A stretch of 64,000 nt of DNA, taken from contig CM062814.1 in assembly GCA_031772625.1 (NCBI GenBank), positions 821,012,757 to 821,076,756 on the forward strand. The letters are read 5' to 3'. Shown in pieces: positions 24,031 to 34,648 of the stretch (position 1 is its first letter; each line of letters begins with the position of its first letter). The notes below the pieces were generated by a model. It had not been told where the DNA came from and searched no databases. It saw only the letters and a list, made by a program, of their open reading frames with translations. The translations under genes and the position numbers were made by a program. The DNA comes from Pinus tabuliformis (Eukaryota; Streptophyta; Pinopsida; Pinales; Pinaceae).

Positions 24031-25082
24031 TGATGGAGATAACAATTTCATTAAATTCCTCTTTTCAAGAGGACCAAAATCGACCTAAATATGACTCAAA
24101 TTAGATAAGGGAAAGTGTACTTATGAACAAAAACCCGCATGTGCATATTTGATAAGGTCGGCCCTAAAGAAAAGTGGACCACCTTGGAAGGCTATAAATA
24201 CAAGTGACCTCTACTTCATTTAGTCACAATGATGAGACACTCTTCTATCTTGGTTTTTGGCTCACACAGGTTTGAGGATCATCCGCGAAGGAACAAGTTC
24301 ACTTTGAGGTGAAATTACAGGGTATGAAGTTCACATCTCTGATTTAGGGTTTTGGGCCTCAGTCATAGGCACAACACAGGAAGAAGTTGACCACAGTTGC
24401 TTTCACAGAATCTCCTCTGTGCAATTGGATCCTTCTAGTCACACAGACAACTCTCCATCCATGCAACTGGGAGTTAGGGTTTCTACAGTCTAGATCTGAC
24501 CATAGTCGCTCGCATGTCAGGCTTAAGGAAGCGACTGGGAAGCTATAATCTCTCACATGACTCTTTCGTGCAACTGAGACCTAGAAGATAAAGTTTCAGT
24601 TTTTTGAAGATTTCACTATGTGACCGCAGTGTTCAGAAATTGACTACAGATAGGGATAGCTCATTACAGACTTCAGAATAATTTTTTTGAGTATAAGCTT
24701 TGTTGGGTTCATTTATGGATGTTGCAGTTTTTTTTGCTGGTTAGTTACATAGATGAAGATATGGATCATTGTACTCTCTTTTGCTAAATCATTTGATGAA
24801 AACCTAAGAAGAAGAACAATTTGAAAGGGTTTTCCCCATAGTGATTTTTCCCTGGTCTCTGACCAATCCTGGTGTCTCTATGCGTGAATTATTTTCTTCT
24901 ATTATTCCTTTTCTTTCACTACATTGATGATGATGATAACATTATTTATACATAGTTGCATATGTTGTTGAATAATGATGTAAATCTGAATAATATTATG
25001 ATGTCATGGGGTGAACTTAATATGTTAATGAAGAAATGCAATTATCAAAGTGAATAACAGTATAGACCTATGAAAAAAATTA
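24031..25082 (+). repeat. 3' LTR of the LARD-like element
   Basis: Colinear with 18625-19684, including TGATGGAGATAA at the start and the CTATAAATACAAG TATA box near 24192. Its palindrome motifs are more worn than in the left copy, with CG often changed to CA or TG. Confidence 0.8.
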
Positions 25083-25231
25083 ACAAAGCTAAAATAAAAA
25101 TAAATATGAAAGCTAAGTAAATGACTAAATAAGATTTGACTAAGAATAAAATTCAAGGTTTCACTAAGAATGAAATTCAGTTTCATAGCTATCATTGAAG
25201 AAGTTATAATTTCTACTCATGGGGATTTAAA

Positions 25232-26398
25232 TTGACAATAAATGGGTGCAATGTTAAGTCATTCCATGTGAATAGGTCACCGGTTCAAATTCCTTGTGGG
25301 TGTTTACCCCCAAAAAAAATACAGCAGGAATATAGTTTTACTTGGGGGTTGGGAATTGCTTCTAAAAATGTTGCAAACACATATTCTCTCCAACAAGGAT
25401 TCATGCAACTTTTTAAATTGGGAATATATCAATTGATTATTATTAGAGAGTCTTTAATTATAATCTCTCATTTATTTGTTGGGTTCCTTCTCTGCAATCT
25501 TAAGTTCTTGAAAATACTCAATAGGATCCACCAATTGTACCAATCTATTCTAAGGAGACAATGTTTCGATGTCTTAAGAAGTAACAATTCTGAAGCTGAA
25601 AAATTGGCCAATTTGGGAACAACTCTTCCCAAAAGAGAATTAGCCTACCAAGGGGAGACATCAAAAGCCCCTTTACCCTAAGGCATAGTCAAAATGGTCC
25701 AAGTTAGATTCTTTATAAAAAATTGAAAAGGGGGAGGGGGTTCCCGTCTTTTAAAATTGTAGATATCCCCTATGGATTGCATCTGGGGATCTCCATCTGT
25801 GAAGTTAAAATAAGCATCACATGTTCAATGTGGCATCATGCTATGGAACAGGTCGAATGAGAGGAGAAGTGGTAGTGTCGGGACTTAGTGGAGAGCAACA
25901 TTTTTTGGTGCATCAATGATAGGTGCAGGAGAAGGAAATTTAATTCTACTTTCTTTGTTACTTGATCCCAAGTGTAGAAGAGGCTTATCTAGGATATGGA
26001 ATGCATTTTTCATGATGAATGTGGAGGGAGGAAGTATCATGATAAAGGATGTTAATGAGAGCATTGAGAGGATTGATTGTGGTATAAATTGTATGCCACT
26101 ATGGAGAGATAGTATAATATGGGTAGTTATATCTTTGCATGATAATTTAGGATATTTTCATGATGTTGGAGGGGATATTGTTCACTCTTGGCCTTGGGAC
26201 AAAGACAAATTGATCTAGTGGGGTCTTATATAGGTATGGTTTTCTTCCTTTGATTGGTTTTCTTCCTTGTTCCAACACTAGATCTATTTAGCCCTTTGGT
26301 AAATTGGTTGTAGTGTGGATTATGGGAGGATTATTCATGTTGGGATTTTGATGTTTTCCTTCTTTATTTTTATATTTTCCTCACCCCCCTATGTACCA
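25232..26398 (+). mobile_element. LINE 3' fragment with an RNase H-like end (uncertain)
   Basis: A plus-strand frame at 25232-25681 ends in a segment (NSEAEKLANLGTTLPKREL, about 25590-25645) resembling the C-terminal RNase H end of plant LINE ORF2 proteins, where an EADKLANLG-type stretch is common. A second frame at 25916-26218 has no motif I recognise. The following 180 bases are T-rich and non-coding, like a 3' untranslated tail. The foldback element begins at 26399 and hides the true end. The assignment rests on one short motif. Confidence 0.4.
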
Positions 26399-26552
26399 TT
26401 AGATGAAATTTCAGCCTAAAAGTGGCCTCCTAAGGAAAAATAATAAAATACTAAAATAAGAGCTATGAATTTTGGAGGGAAAAGAAGAAAACTATTTCTT
26501 AATTGTATTTTTGGCTTATCTCATTACAGGTTTTACTCAAATTTCAAGTGTA

Positions 26553-26557
26553 TAAAC
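26553..26557. repeat. target-site duplication TAAAC (left copy)
   Basis: TAAAC directly precedes the LTR start TGTAGAAATT and recurs at 32677-32681. Confidence 0.93.
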
Positions 26558-27565
26558 TGTAGAAATTACCACTGTAGATCAACAGATTATGCAATATACT
26601 AAAACACAATACAAGATCTACTTTTGCAACACTTTGCGGAAGCTTAATCGAATTGAGCAAGATCAAGAGAACACATATAGTTGAGAATGAGAAATCAATC
26701 ACACATAACACAGAAGAAATATCACGGGGAAAGCCTCAGCCTAAAACCCCAACTCTGTATTATCATACAAGTGGAAATCTTGTTCAAGTTACAAAAAGAA
26801 TCATCTCTCAAGCTATCCTGCTCTCTCTGCAATTAAACAATACGGCTTACAGATTGAATAGACACTGTATATGTCCTCCTCAAGCCCTCCAAGCCTCCTA
26901 TTTCCTTGCGAAATTTTTCTTGGGGTCCAATGATGTCACATGTGTGAATTGGCCTCATAACACTCACTAAACCTGAAGAAGTAACTATGCAATCCTCAAG
27001 GAAAGAATTCCTTCTACATGCAAGGAATATTCACAATGGAATATTCTAGCAACTAATAGTACACTGCCCCTCCATCTGATCTCAACTGGGTCTCTGTCTG
27101 AACTGACATGCATGAGTTATTTATGAGAGAATACTTAGTTATCTGAAATGCAGTAGTTACATGCATGCAAGCATTAACTAACCGAACCTACATTAATTCA
27201 ACAAACTGTTTGAATTAATCTAACTGGGCTTGACTCAGTTAACTAAGTCAACTAATTACAACTCAATATTACAGCTCATCCTTATCTCTTTAACTGATGG
27301 ATAAATTCCTCAATTAATGGAGAAACTGTTGCATGTCCCCACACAGACTTCAAGTTTGATTTTCCTGCTAAGAACAATTTCAAATTTTACTTCACTATTT
27401 TAGTTTAGGGACTAACTAAAATAGGAAGGTATCCTGAAATGCTATTTTTAGCACTTCCATTTTTCCATCCATTGTTGCTAAGATCAACACTGGCTGAACT
27501 GCTATTTATAGCAGTGTTATTTTTAGCAATTCTATTTTTAGCATTTCTTGTTGCTATTTTCAACA
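26558..27565 (-). repeat. 3' LTR of copia 26558-32676
   Basis: On the plus strand it runs TGTAGAAATT...TTTCAACA, so on the element's strand it starts TGTTGAAAATAG and ends TTTCTACA. The U3 start (27440-27562) holds about five copies of a word like GCTATTTTTAGCA, one a perfect GCTATTTATAGC-type palindrome. The polypurine tract abuts at 27566-27577. Confidence 0.93.
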
Positions 27566-27577
27566 CTCCCTCTCAAT
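27566..27577 (-). other. polypurine tract
   Basis: On the minus strand ATTGAGAGGGAG directly precedes the LTR start TGTTGAAAA. The nearly identical GTTGAGAGGGAG precedes the right LTR of the copia at 34649-39179. Confidence 0.85.
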
Positions 27578-27589
27578 AAGAAAGGGATT

Positions 27590-29769
27590 ATCAATAACCC
27601 CAATCCTGTCTCTGTGGAACTCGAACTTGCATCTTGATAATACCTTAGTTAAAATATTTGCATCTTGTTCCTCGGTCGAAACATACAGCAACAACATGAT
27701 CCTCTTGACCACACAGTCTCGAAGATGGTGATACCGGATATATATGTGCTTGGACTTGTCATGAAAAACTGGATTCTCAAAGAGTTTGATACAACTCTAG
27801 TTATCATAGTAGATCACTGTATGATCCATCATCTGACCAAACAATCCCACTAGAATCTTCCGCATCCAAATGGCCTCACATGCAGCCTGAATAGCAACCA
27901 TGTATTCAGCCTCTGTTGAGCTAAGTGCTACTAATCTCTATTTCCTACTGTACCAGGAAACTGCAGTTGAACCAAGGTTGAAGATTCCTCCAAAAGTGCT
28001 CTTTCGATCTCATGGGCTCCCTGCCAAATCCGCATCTGTGAAGCCCTGAAGCTTCACTCCCTCTGTCCGTCTGTACCACAATCTGAACTAAGATGTGCCT
28101 CTGAGGTATCTCAGTACATGCTTCGTTGCCTTCCAAAGCAGCTTGGTAGGCTGAACTATCGTTTGACTCAGTTGGTTCATCGCAAAACATAAGTCGGGTC
28201 GTGTGTTCACCAGATACATAAGTGAACCCACCAGCTGCTGATAAACAATAGTAACTATGACCTCACCTGAAGTAGCATCCTCCTTCCTCCAATTCCCAAC
28301 TAGAGGAGTCTGCATGGGCTTGCACTTCTCCATGTGAAAGTGCCTGAGTATCTCATTGGCATACTTGCCTTGAGACACAAATACTTCCCCGTTTTTTCGC
28401 CACACCTCCATGCCTAGAAAGTAGTGCATAAGGCCCATGTCCTTCATCTCGAACTCTCTTGCAAGGTCCTCCTTGCAAGACTATATCAGCTGATCATCAC
28501 CTGTCAAAATCAGATCATCGACATACAGAACAGTGATTAATGGTTTACCTTCTACCATGATGTGGTAAAGGTTCACATCTGCTTCACTCTTGGTGAAGGC
28601 CAAACCGATGAAATAGCTGTCGATCGTGGTGTACCAATCACGGGGTGCTTTCTTAAGCCCATACAGAGCCCTCTTGAGTCTGCACACATGCAACTCATGA
28701 TCGAAGGTTTCGAAACCTTCTGGTTGCTCAATGTACACCTCCTCTTCAATCTTCCCATTGAGGAATGTCGTATTCACATCCATCTGGTGGATCTTCCACC
28801 CCATCTGAGCTGATAGTGCCAACATCGATCTAATCGATGAGTACCTTGCTACGGGAGAAAAAGTCTCATCATAGTCGATCCCCTCGACCTATGAGAAACC
28901 CCAGGCAACAAACCTTGCCTTATGTTTCTCAACACTGCCATCAGCTGCCTGCTTTACCTTGTAAAGCCATCTAGAACTCACCACTGACTTACCTTGAGGC
29001 CTTGGGACAACATCCCACACACTGTTCCGAATGATAGAGTCATACTCCTCTACCATTGCATCAACCTAGACTGGTTGCTGCACTGCCTCCTCGAATGAAG
29101 AAGGTTCGGTATCTACACACTCCCCAACCAGGGCCATGTACCCAGTGTACCGCTCGGGCGACCTCCTCTGTCTGTGTTGAGAAGATGGCTGTCCCACATT
29201 CTCCCGCGCATCCAACATCAACCTATCAGCTTCCCTTGAGCATTTCCGCCCATCTCTGGAAGTATCAGCATGAGTGGATGTCTCCACTCCCAGATCCTCT
29301 GCATGTGGCTGCTCCACATCAATCTGAGGCTCCTCATCCTTAGGAACTGAAAGTTCCTCATCTGCATGCAACTCGAGCTCCCTCTCAAGTGATAAGCGCA
29401 TGGTTTTTTTCTCATTGAACTTCAGATCATAGTCCTCTGAGTGGAAGGAAGGTACACCTGATAGTTGTGGGGTGTATTCGTGTACCCCACAAGTATTCCC
29501 AACTCAGCTGTTGGGTCTAGCTTCTTCCTAGCATCTTTGGTCACATGACAGTAAACTGATGATCCAAAGATTCCAAAGTGACTTACATTAGGTCGCTTCC
29601 CGGAATAGGCCTCCATAGGTGTCTTCATCTCCAGTATACGGTGCGGGCTTCTGTTCTGCAAGTATATTGCTGTATTACATGCCTCAACCCACAAATATAG
29701 TGGTAGGCTTTGGTCATGCAACATCGCTCGAGCTTCTCCCACAATCGATCTATTCTTCCTTTCAACCAC
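27590..29769 (-). pseudogene. copia integrase end, RT and RNase H (broken)
   Basis: Recognisable blocks on the minus strand: integrase C-terminal part with VGYTNTPHNYQVY near 29440-29500; RT with MDVNTTFLNGKIEEEVYIEQPEG near 28690-28790 and VLYVDDLILTGDD near 28490-28530; the LMYLVNTRPDLCFAMNQLSQ connection near 28160-28220; and RNase H with ALSSTEAEYMVAIQAACEAIWMR near 27860-27935. These are the standard copia pol parts in the standard order. Several breaks lie between and inside the blocks. Confidence 0.88.
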
Positions 29770-30707
29770 CCCATTCTGTTGTGGGTTATGGGTGTCGTCA
29801 ATTCATGTTTAATACCTTCTACAACACAGAAGTCTTTAAACTGCTGGGAGACATACTCCCCACCATTTTCGCTATGAAAGGCTTTTATTTTCTTTCCAGA
29901 TTCTTTCTCTGCCAAGGCTTTAAACTCACAAAACCTCAAGAAGGTCTGATCCTTATTTTGTATAAAGTAGATCCAACATCTACGAGAAAAATCATCAATA
30001 AAAATAACATAGTACCTTTGTTTAGTGGTGGAGGCTATAGAGAAGGGCCCACAAACATCTGAGTGAACTCGCTTCAAGATTGCTCCAGCTCTACTGTCTC
30101 GATCCGGAAAGGAATATTTCCCATACTTACCCAAGTTACAACCTTTGCGTGTAGTCGTCTACTCAAGTTTTCCCTTGGGTAATCCAGTAGAAATCTGTTG
30201 CATGATCTTCAGGGCTCCATGGTGCAAGTGGCCCAGTCTTCTATGCCATAGCTCACCAACATCTTGGCTCTGCACCATCTTTGCTTTGGAACTCAAAGCA
30301 GCACAGTCGCCCACCTCCAGCTTGTAAAGGTTTTTTTACTCGAATCTATATTTGCTTTGTCTATCCAGTATCGATATGCCTCAGGAATACCTTTCCTTGA
30401 CTAAAGACTACATCATAGCTTTATCTTCTAGCACAACGACAGACACAAGATTCTTCTTCAGACCTAGTACATACTTTACATTAGTCAGGGTGAGGGGACC
30501 TCCATGCTCCCTCTGAAACACAACCGTACCTTCACCTGAAATAGGGTACTTTCCATCATCGCCCATCTCGATCCGCATCTGGAGATCCTTCTCCTCTAAG
30601 GTACTGAAAAGATTCTTGTCACCTGACATGTGGAATGAAGCTCCACTATCAAGGTACCACACACATCCCACCATAGATGAAACCATGCATGCGATAAGCG
30701 AGAAATC
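29770..30707 (-). pseudogene. copia protease and integrase core (broken)
   Basis: The protease site WYLDSGASFHMSG is near 30630-30665, followed by VKYVLGLKKNLVSV in the frame ending at 30408. The integrase core shows HSDVCGPF, IDDFSRRCWIYF and SENGGEYVSQQF between 29880 and 30110. These identify copia integrase with its first catalytic residues. The DNA between the blocks is worn. Confidence 0.85.
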
Positions 30708-30739
30708 CAGCTCAAACTATGAGGCCAGTTCCTCACCAT

Positions 30740-31460
30740 CAGATCCCTTTGAGGAACCCTTCTTAGATTTCTTCTTTGGACAATCCGTAGCATAATGGCC
30801 CACTTCATGGCAATGAAAGCATCACACTTTTTATTTGTCAATCTTCTTCCCACCATGGGAAGAACCAGATTTGGGATGGGATGCCTTCCCTTTCCCTTTC
30901 CTCGCCTTACTCACTAAGGCTAGATTTTCCTCATCATCTTGCTTCAATGAGGATCCATATCTGGTGCTTCTTCTTATTTCATCCTGCATAAGATTTTACC
31001 AAAGTTGTTCCCAATCTGGCAGTTTTTCTCTTCCATTAACCGAGTCTTGGTAGCTATGCCAGCTCTTAGGAAGATCGAGGAGTGCAAGACTCACCACGTC
31101 ATCATCAACGGTAGTGATACCTACACTTCCAAGCTCATCCTTGCAGGTGGTGAGCTTGTTTAGATATGTAGAGATCGTGTTGCCCTTTTCACACTTGATC
31201 TTACGAAGCTTGTCTTTCAGTGCTAGCTTCCTTTGATTGCTGCTATTCTGATATAAATATTTCAATGTTTTCCACATCGAAAATGGTGTCTCCTTCCCAT
31301 GGAGGCTCGAGACAATGTGGTCTCGAACTCCCTCCAGGAGGATTCTCCTTGCTCTAGCCACACATTTATTCCATTCCGCCAGTTGAGTAGCATCAGTCGG
31401 CTTGGGGACTTCTTGATCAATGAAGTCCTTTAGACCGTTATCCTCTAATACTACCTCCAT
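30740..31460 (-). pseudogene. copia gag with zinc knuckle (broken)
   Basis: The frame 30996-31460 is a UBN2-type copia gag: QLAEWNKCVARARRILLEG, then a MWKTLKYLYQNSS segment, then ALKDKLRKIKCEKG and LDLPKSWHSYQDSVNGRE. A zinc-knuckle segment and a basic stretch follow at 30740-30860. The SLALLDLPKSWHSYQDSVNG region is nearly identical to the frame at 36118-37185. Confidence 0.87.
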
Positions 31461-31631
31461 GCAATCCTTCTAGGGTATATAATTCGAGCTGCCATCAAGG
31501 GCATACTCGATTCTTAAACCACTGAACGCCATAGATGAAATAGAGATGTGATAAGAACTCGATTTCTATATTCAGGAACCAAACTTTGAACTTCTCCTTC
31601 TTGTATACTGTTCTTCGCCTTGATCATCTTT

Positions 31632-31643
31632 GCTCTGATACCA
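31632..31643 (-). other. primer binding site, initiator Met tRNA type
   Basis: On the minus strand TGGTATCAGAGC directly follows the 5' LTR. Confidence 0.9.
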
Positions 31644-32676
31644 TGTAGAAATTCCCACTATAGATCAACAGATTATGCAATATACTAAAACACAATACAT
31701 GATCTACTTCTACAACACTTTGCGGAAGCTTAATCGAATTAAGCAAGATCAAGAGAACACATATAATTGAGAATGAGAAATCAATCACACATAACACAGA
31801 AGAAATATCACGGGGAAAGCCTCAGCCTAAAACCCCAACTTTATATTATCATACAAGTGGAAATATTGTTCAAGTTACAAAAAGAATCAGCTCTCAAGCT
31901 ATCCTACTCTCTCTGCAATCAAATAATACAGCTCACAAACTGAATAGACACTGTATATGTCCTCCTCAAGCCCTCCAAGCCTCCTTTTTCCTTGCTCAAT
32001 TTTTCTTGGGGTCCAATGATGTCACATGTGTGAATTGGCCTCATCACACTCACTAAACTTGAAGAAGTAACTATGCAATACTCAAGGAAAGAATAACTTC
32101 TGCATGCAAGGAATATTCACAATGGAATATTCTAGCAACTGATAGTACACTGCCCTCCATCTGATCTCAACTGGGTCTCTGTTTGAACTGACATGCATGA
32201 GTTATTTATGAAAGAATACTCAGTGATCTGAAATGCAGTAGTTACATGCATGTACATTAATTCAACAAACTATTTGAATTAATCTAATCGAACTTGACTC
32301 AGTTAACTAAGTCAACTAATTACAACTCATCCTTATCTCTTTAACTGACAGATAAATTCCTTAATTAATGGAGAAACTGTTGCATGTCCCCACATAGACT
32401 TCAAGTTTGATTTTCCTTAACTAATTAACTCAAGATGAATTAATTAATTATTTTTCAAATTGCTGCTAAGATCAAATTTGAATTTTACTTCACTATTTTA
32501 GTTTAGGGGCTGACTAAAATAGGAAGGTATCCCAAAATGCTATTTATAGAATGCTAGTTTTAGCACTTCCATTTTCCATCCATTGTTGCTAAGATCAACA
32601 TTAGCTGAACTGCTATTTATAACAGTGCTATTTTTAGCAATTCTATTTTTAGCATTTCTTGTTGCTATTTTCAACA
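31644..32676 (-). repeat. 5' LTR of copia 26558-32676
   Basis: A 1033-bp partner of 26558-27565. It shares the TGTAGAAATT and TTTCAACA ends and the palindromic GCTATTT-TAGC array near 32538-32673. It differs by about 4% substitutions and a few indels. Confidence 0.93.
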
Positions 32677-32681
32677 TAAAC
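32677..32681. repeat. target-site duplication TAAAC (right copy)
   Basis: Matches 26553-26557 exactly and directly follows the LTR. Confidence 0.93.
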
Positions 32682-33324
32682 TGGTTGGATGCATAGTTAA
32701 ATTATGCATCCAATGAGTACCCATCATGCATACTTTTGAGAAGACCCACATTGATAAAAATTGAAGATACATTAAAAAACGTGTGTTGAAGACGTTTTTT
32801 TAATGAATATTCAATTTTTATCAATGTGGGTCTTCTCAAAAGTATGCATGATGGGTACTCGTTAGATGCATAATTTAATTCTACATCCAATGAGTGCCTG
32901 CACTTGAAATTTCAGTAAAAATATAAGGAGATCAGCCAAAAATACAATTAAAAATGTAGTTTTTCTTCTTTTCCCTCTAAAATATTTACTTGTACATCTT
33001 TTTAAATTTAAAGGATTTTGATTGGTTTACATATTATGACATGGAAATTATGTGAAAATTTCATGGACACTTTTAGGCTAAAATTTCTTCTAACATTTTG
33101 GGTTTGTTATATGTTATGGTTGGTTGCTTAGCCATCTATGGGTGGTTGTTTTAGTGGCTAGCTTCAGATTCTATTGTTTTTTGTCATTTGGAAGTGTTAT
33201 TATGCTTTCAATAATCATTTTGACTCTTGAAATTAGTGGATGTGAAAGGGTTAATGTGCCATCAAAGTACTGTGTCAACCATTTTTTGCTTGAAGCCATC
33301 TGGAAACTTCAATTGTTTTATTCC

Positions 33325-34648
33325 TGTTGCAGCAGCTACAACCACCCTCCAAAATTTTTCCTTAGCCTCGTTTTGGAGCCTCCCTTCCAACCTTCACAGC
33401 AGATTGCCTTGCTTCATTAAGTTCACAAGCTTCAGTGTCTTTCTTGCACAAAGGCAGCCTGTCGGTCATAACTTGATCCATTCCCCTCACAGGCTGTTCA
33501 CCTGAACTTGGTCCAGCTACAGGCTGAGCAACTTCCCCTTGAAAATTGTGCATTTCTGGAGGGAAACCAACCTTCCCTCTAGAAATTACGCAATCCTCTC
33601 TGGCAGCTTGCTGGGCTCTAGGATTGCGCAATCCTGCCTACCAACACTCCCAACAAGATTTGCGCAAATTTCCCCAGCAAGGCTGCTCAGCCCATAATTT
33701 GCGCAAATCTGGGCAGCAATCAGCTACTCTGCCTAGAAATTACGCAAATCTCTTGGGAAGCCAGCCTAGCTCCTAGCCAGAAATGCGCATTTTTCTCCAG
33801 TAGTCAAGCAGTCTCTTACATGTGTAGCTGAGTTGACTGGTTCCCTCCGGGACTAAGAAAAAAAGACTTGCATGCATGGGTTGCTTCTCCCAAGGAAGCA
33901 TGCAAATGCATCCCTTGTTTTAGGGATTTATGTTTAGCAGTTAGAGGTTACATGCAAGGAGAAATTCTGAAACCTCTCACCAAGTGTCGCTTCCCCTAAA
34001 TTCGTGGCATGCGCGTCACAACCTTGATGTTACCAAAACTCATCAACCGGATGCTGCAGAGCTCATTCCTCACATCAACCCTGCAGCTTTAACATCCCAC
34101 ATCACATCTAGGAGCAGTTGGCACATTCATCTCAGTTGTTTTGGGATAAGCCCGCTTCCCATGCCTTGTGATGCATTTTTATCGCTTTTTGTGTTTTCGC
34201 TTGTGGGAGTATTGTTTTCTTGATTTCTTTGAACACTTGTTGTCGTATACATATATACTAGCTTGTCATAGCTTTGTTCCAATTTTTGTTGCTATCTCGC
34301 TGTTGTCGCATGCATGAAACTATTTTTCACATACGTTCACCCAACCAGCGAACTACCTCACTCACATGCATGTTGATATTTTTGCTGAATATTTCATTCA
34401 TGTTTTGCATGCACTGATAATCACTTCTGCTATCACATAGTGTCATCATGCGTTCACTAACTTACTTGCTTTCAGTTGCCCGTCGGCGAGTCGAACCAAC
34501 CTTGGCCCGAGCTCTGCCTTCACCAAGGTTGCACTGTGCAATCTGGGAAAGGAAGGCTCACCTTCCTCTCCATATTTGTGCATTCTTTCCTAGCATTCGA
34601 CTCTAGGACTATTTTGCGCATTTCTGGAGGACAGTGGCTTCTTGGCCC
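33325..34648 (+). repeat. left giant LTR, first part
   Basis: Colinear with 44436 onwards, starting TGTTGCAGCAGCTACAACC. Between 33540 and 33800 it holds a degenerate array with about 45-bp spacing built on TTGCGCAAAT / GAAATTACGCAA words and CCAGCA spacers. It continues at 39185 after the copia insertion. Confidence 0.88.
34644..34648. repeat. target-site duplication GGCCC (left copy)
   Basis: GGCCC occurs directly before the copia LTR and again at 39180-39184. The uninterrupted homologous site in the right giant LTR, near 45740, reads TTGGCCCAAGAAATT, with a single GGCCC. Confidence 0.95.

Larger units (their letters stand above)
18625..25082 (+). mobile_element. LARD-like non-autonomous LTR retrotransposon
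   Basis: Two direct repeats of about 1.05 kb (18625-19684 and 24031-25082) flank a 4.35-kb middle. A perfect TGGTATCAGAGC primer site for initiator Met tRNA follows the left repeat at 19685, which fixes these as LTRs and the direction as plus. The middle has no recognisable gag, protease, RT or integrase in any frame, the pattern known for large retrotransposon derivatives that rely on proteins from relatives. LTRs differ by about 7% in the promoter part and more elsewhere, so the copy is old. Ends are uncertain by a few bases and I could not confirm a target duplication. Confidence 0.8.
26558..32676 (-). mobile_element. Ty1/copia element, full length, broken
   Basis: A 6119-bp copia fossil on the minus strand inside the foldback element. 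It has LTRs at 26558-27565 and 31644-32676, an initiator-Met-tRNA primer site, gag, zinc knuckle, protease, integrase, RT and RNase H in copia order, and a polypurine tract. The five-base duplication is TAAAC. LTRs differ by about 4% by eye plus small length changes, so it is older than the copia at 34649. Coding is broken in roughly ten places. Its gag is clearly a sister of the gag in the 34649-39179 element. Confidence 0.94.
26399..33093. mobile_element. long foldback (inverted-repeat) MITE-like element, interrupted by a copia element
   Basis: With the copia element and one TAAAC copy removed it is about 570 bp and is almost entirely one inverted repeat. Outer ends pair TTAGATGAAATTTCAGCC (26399) with GGCTAAAATTTCTTCTAA (ends 33093). 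The middle part pairs 26475-26557 with 32900-32990. The inner arms pair 32705-32765 with 32810-32870 (about 2 mismatches in 61). A second small pair (CATTAAAAAACGT) surrounds a loop near 32787. There is no coding capacity. The superfamily is unknown; a short CAT occurs next to both ends but is too short to settle the duplication. Confidence 0.8.

Noticed and set aside
18615-25087. Target duplication for the LARD-like element (ACAGC against ACAAA)
   Set aside because: Only three of five bases agree and the LTR ends are uncertain.
25238-25310. tRNA-like B box (GGTTCAAATTCC) suggesting a SINE or tRNA gene
   Set aside because: No convincing A box at the right distance, no cloverleaf and no tail where a SINE would end; it may be chance in the LINE-like frame.
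33124-34223. Several overlapping open frames at the start of the giant LTR
   Set aside because: They follow the repeat array in several frames at once and are not conserved as protein between the LTR copies.
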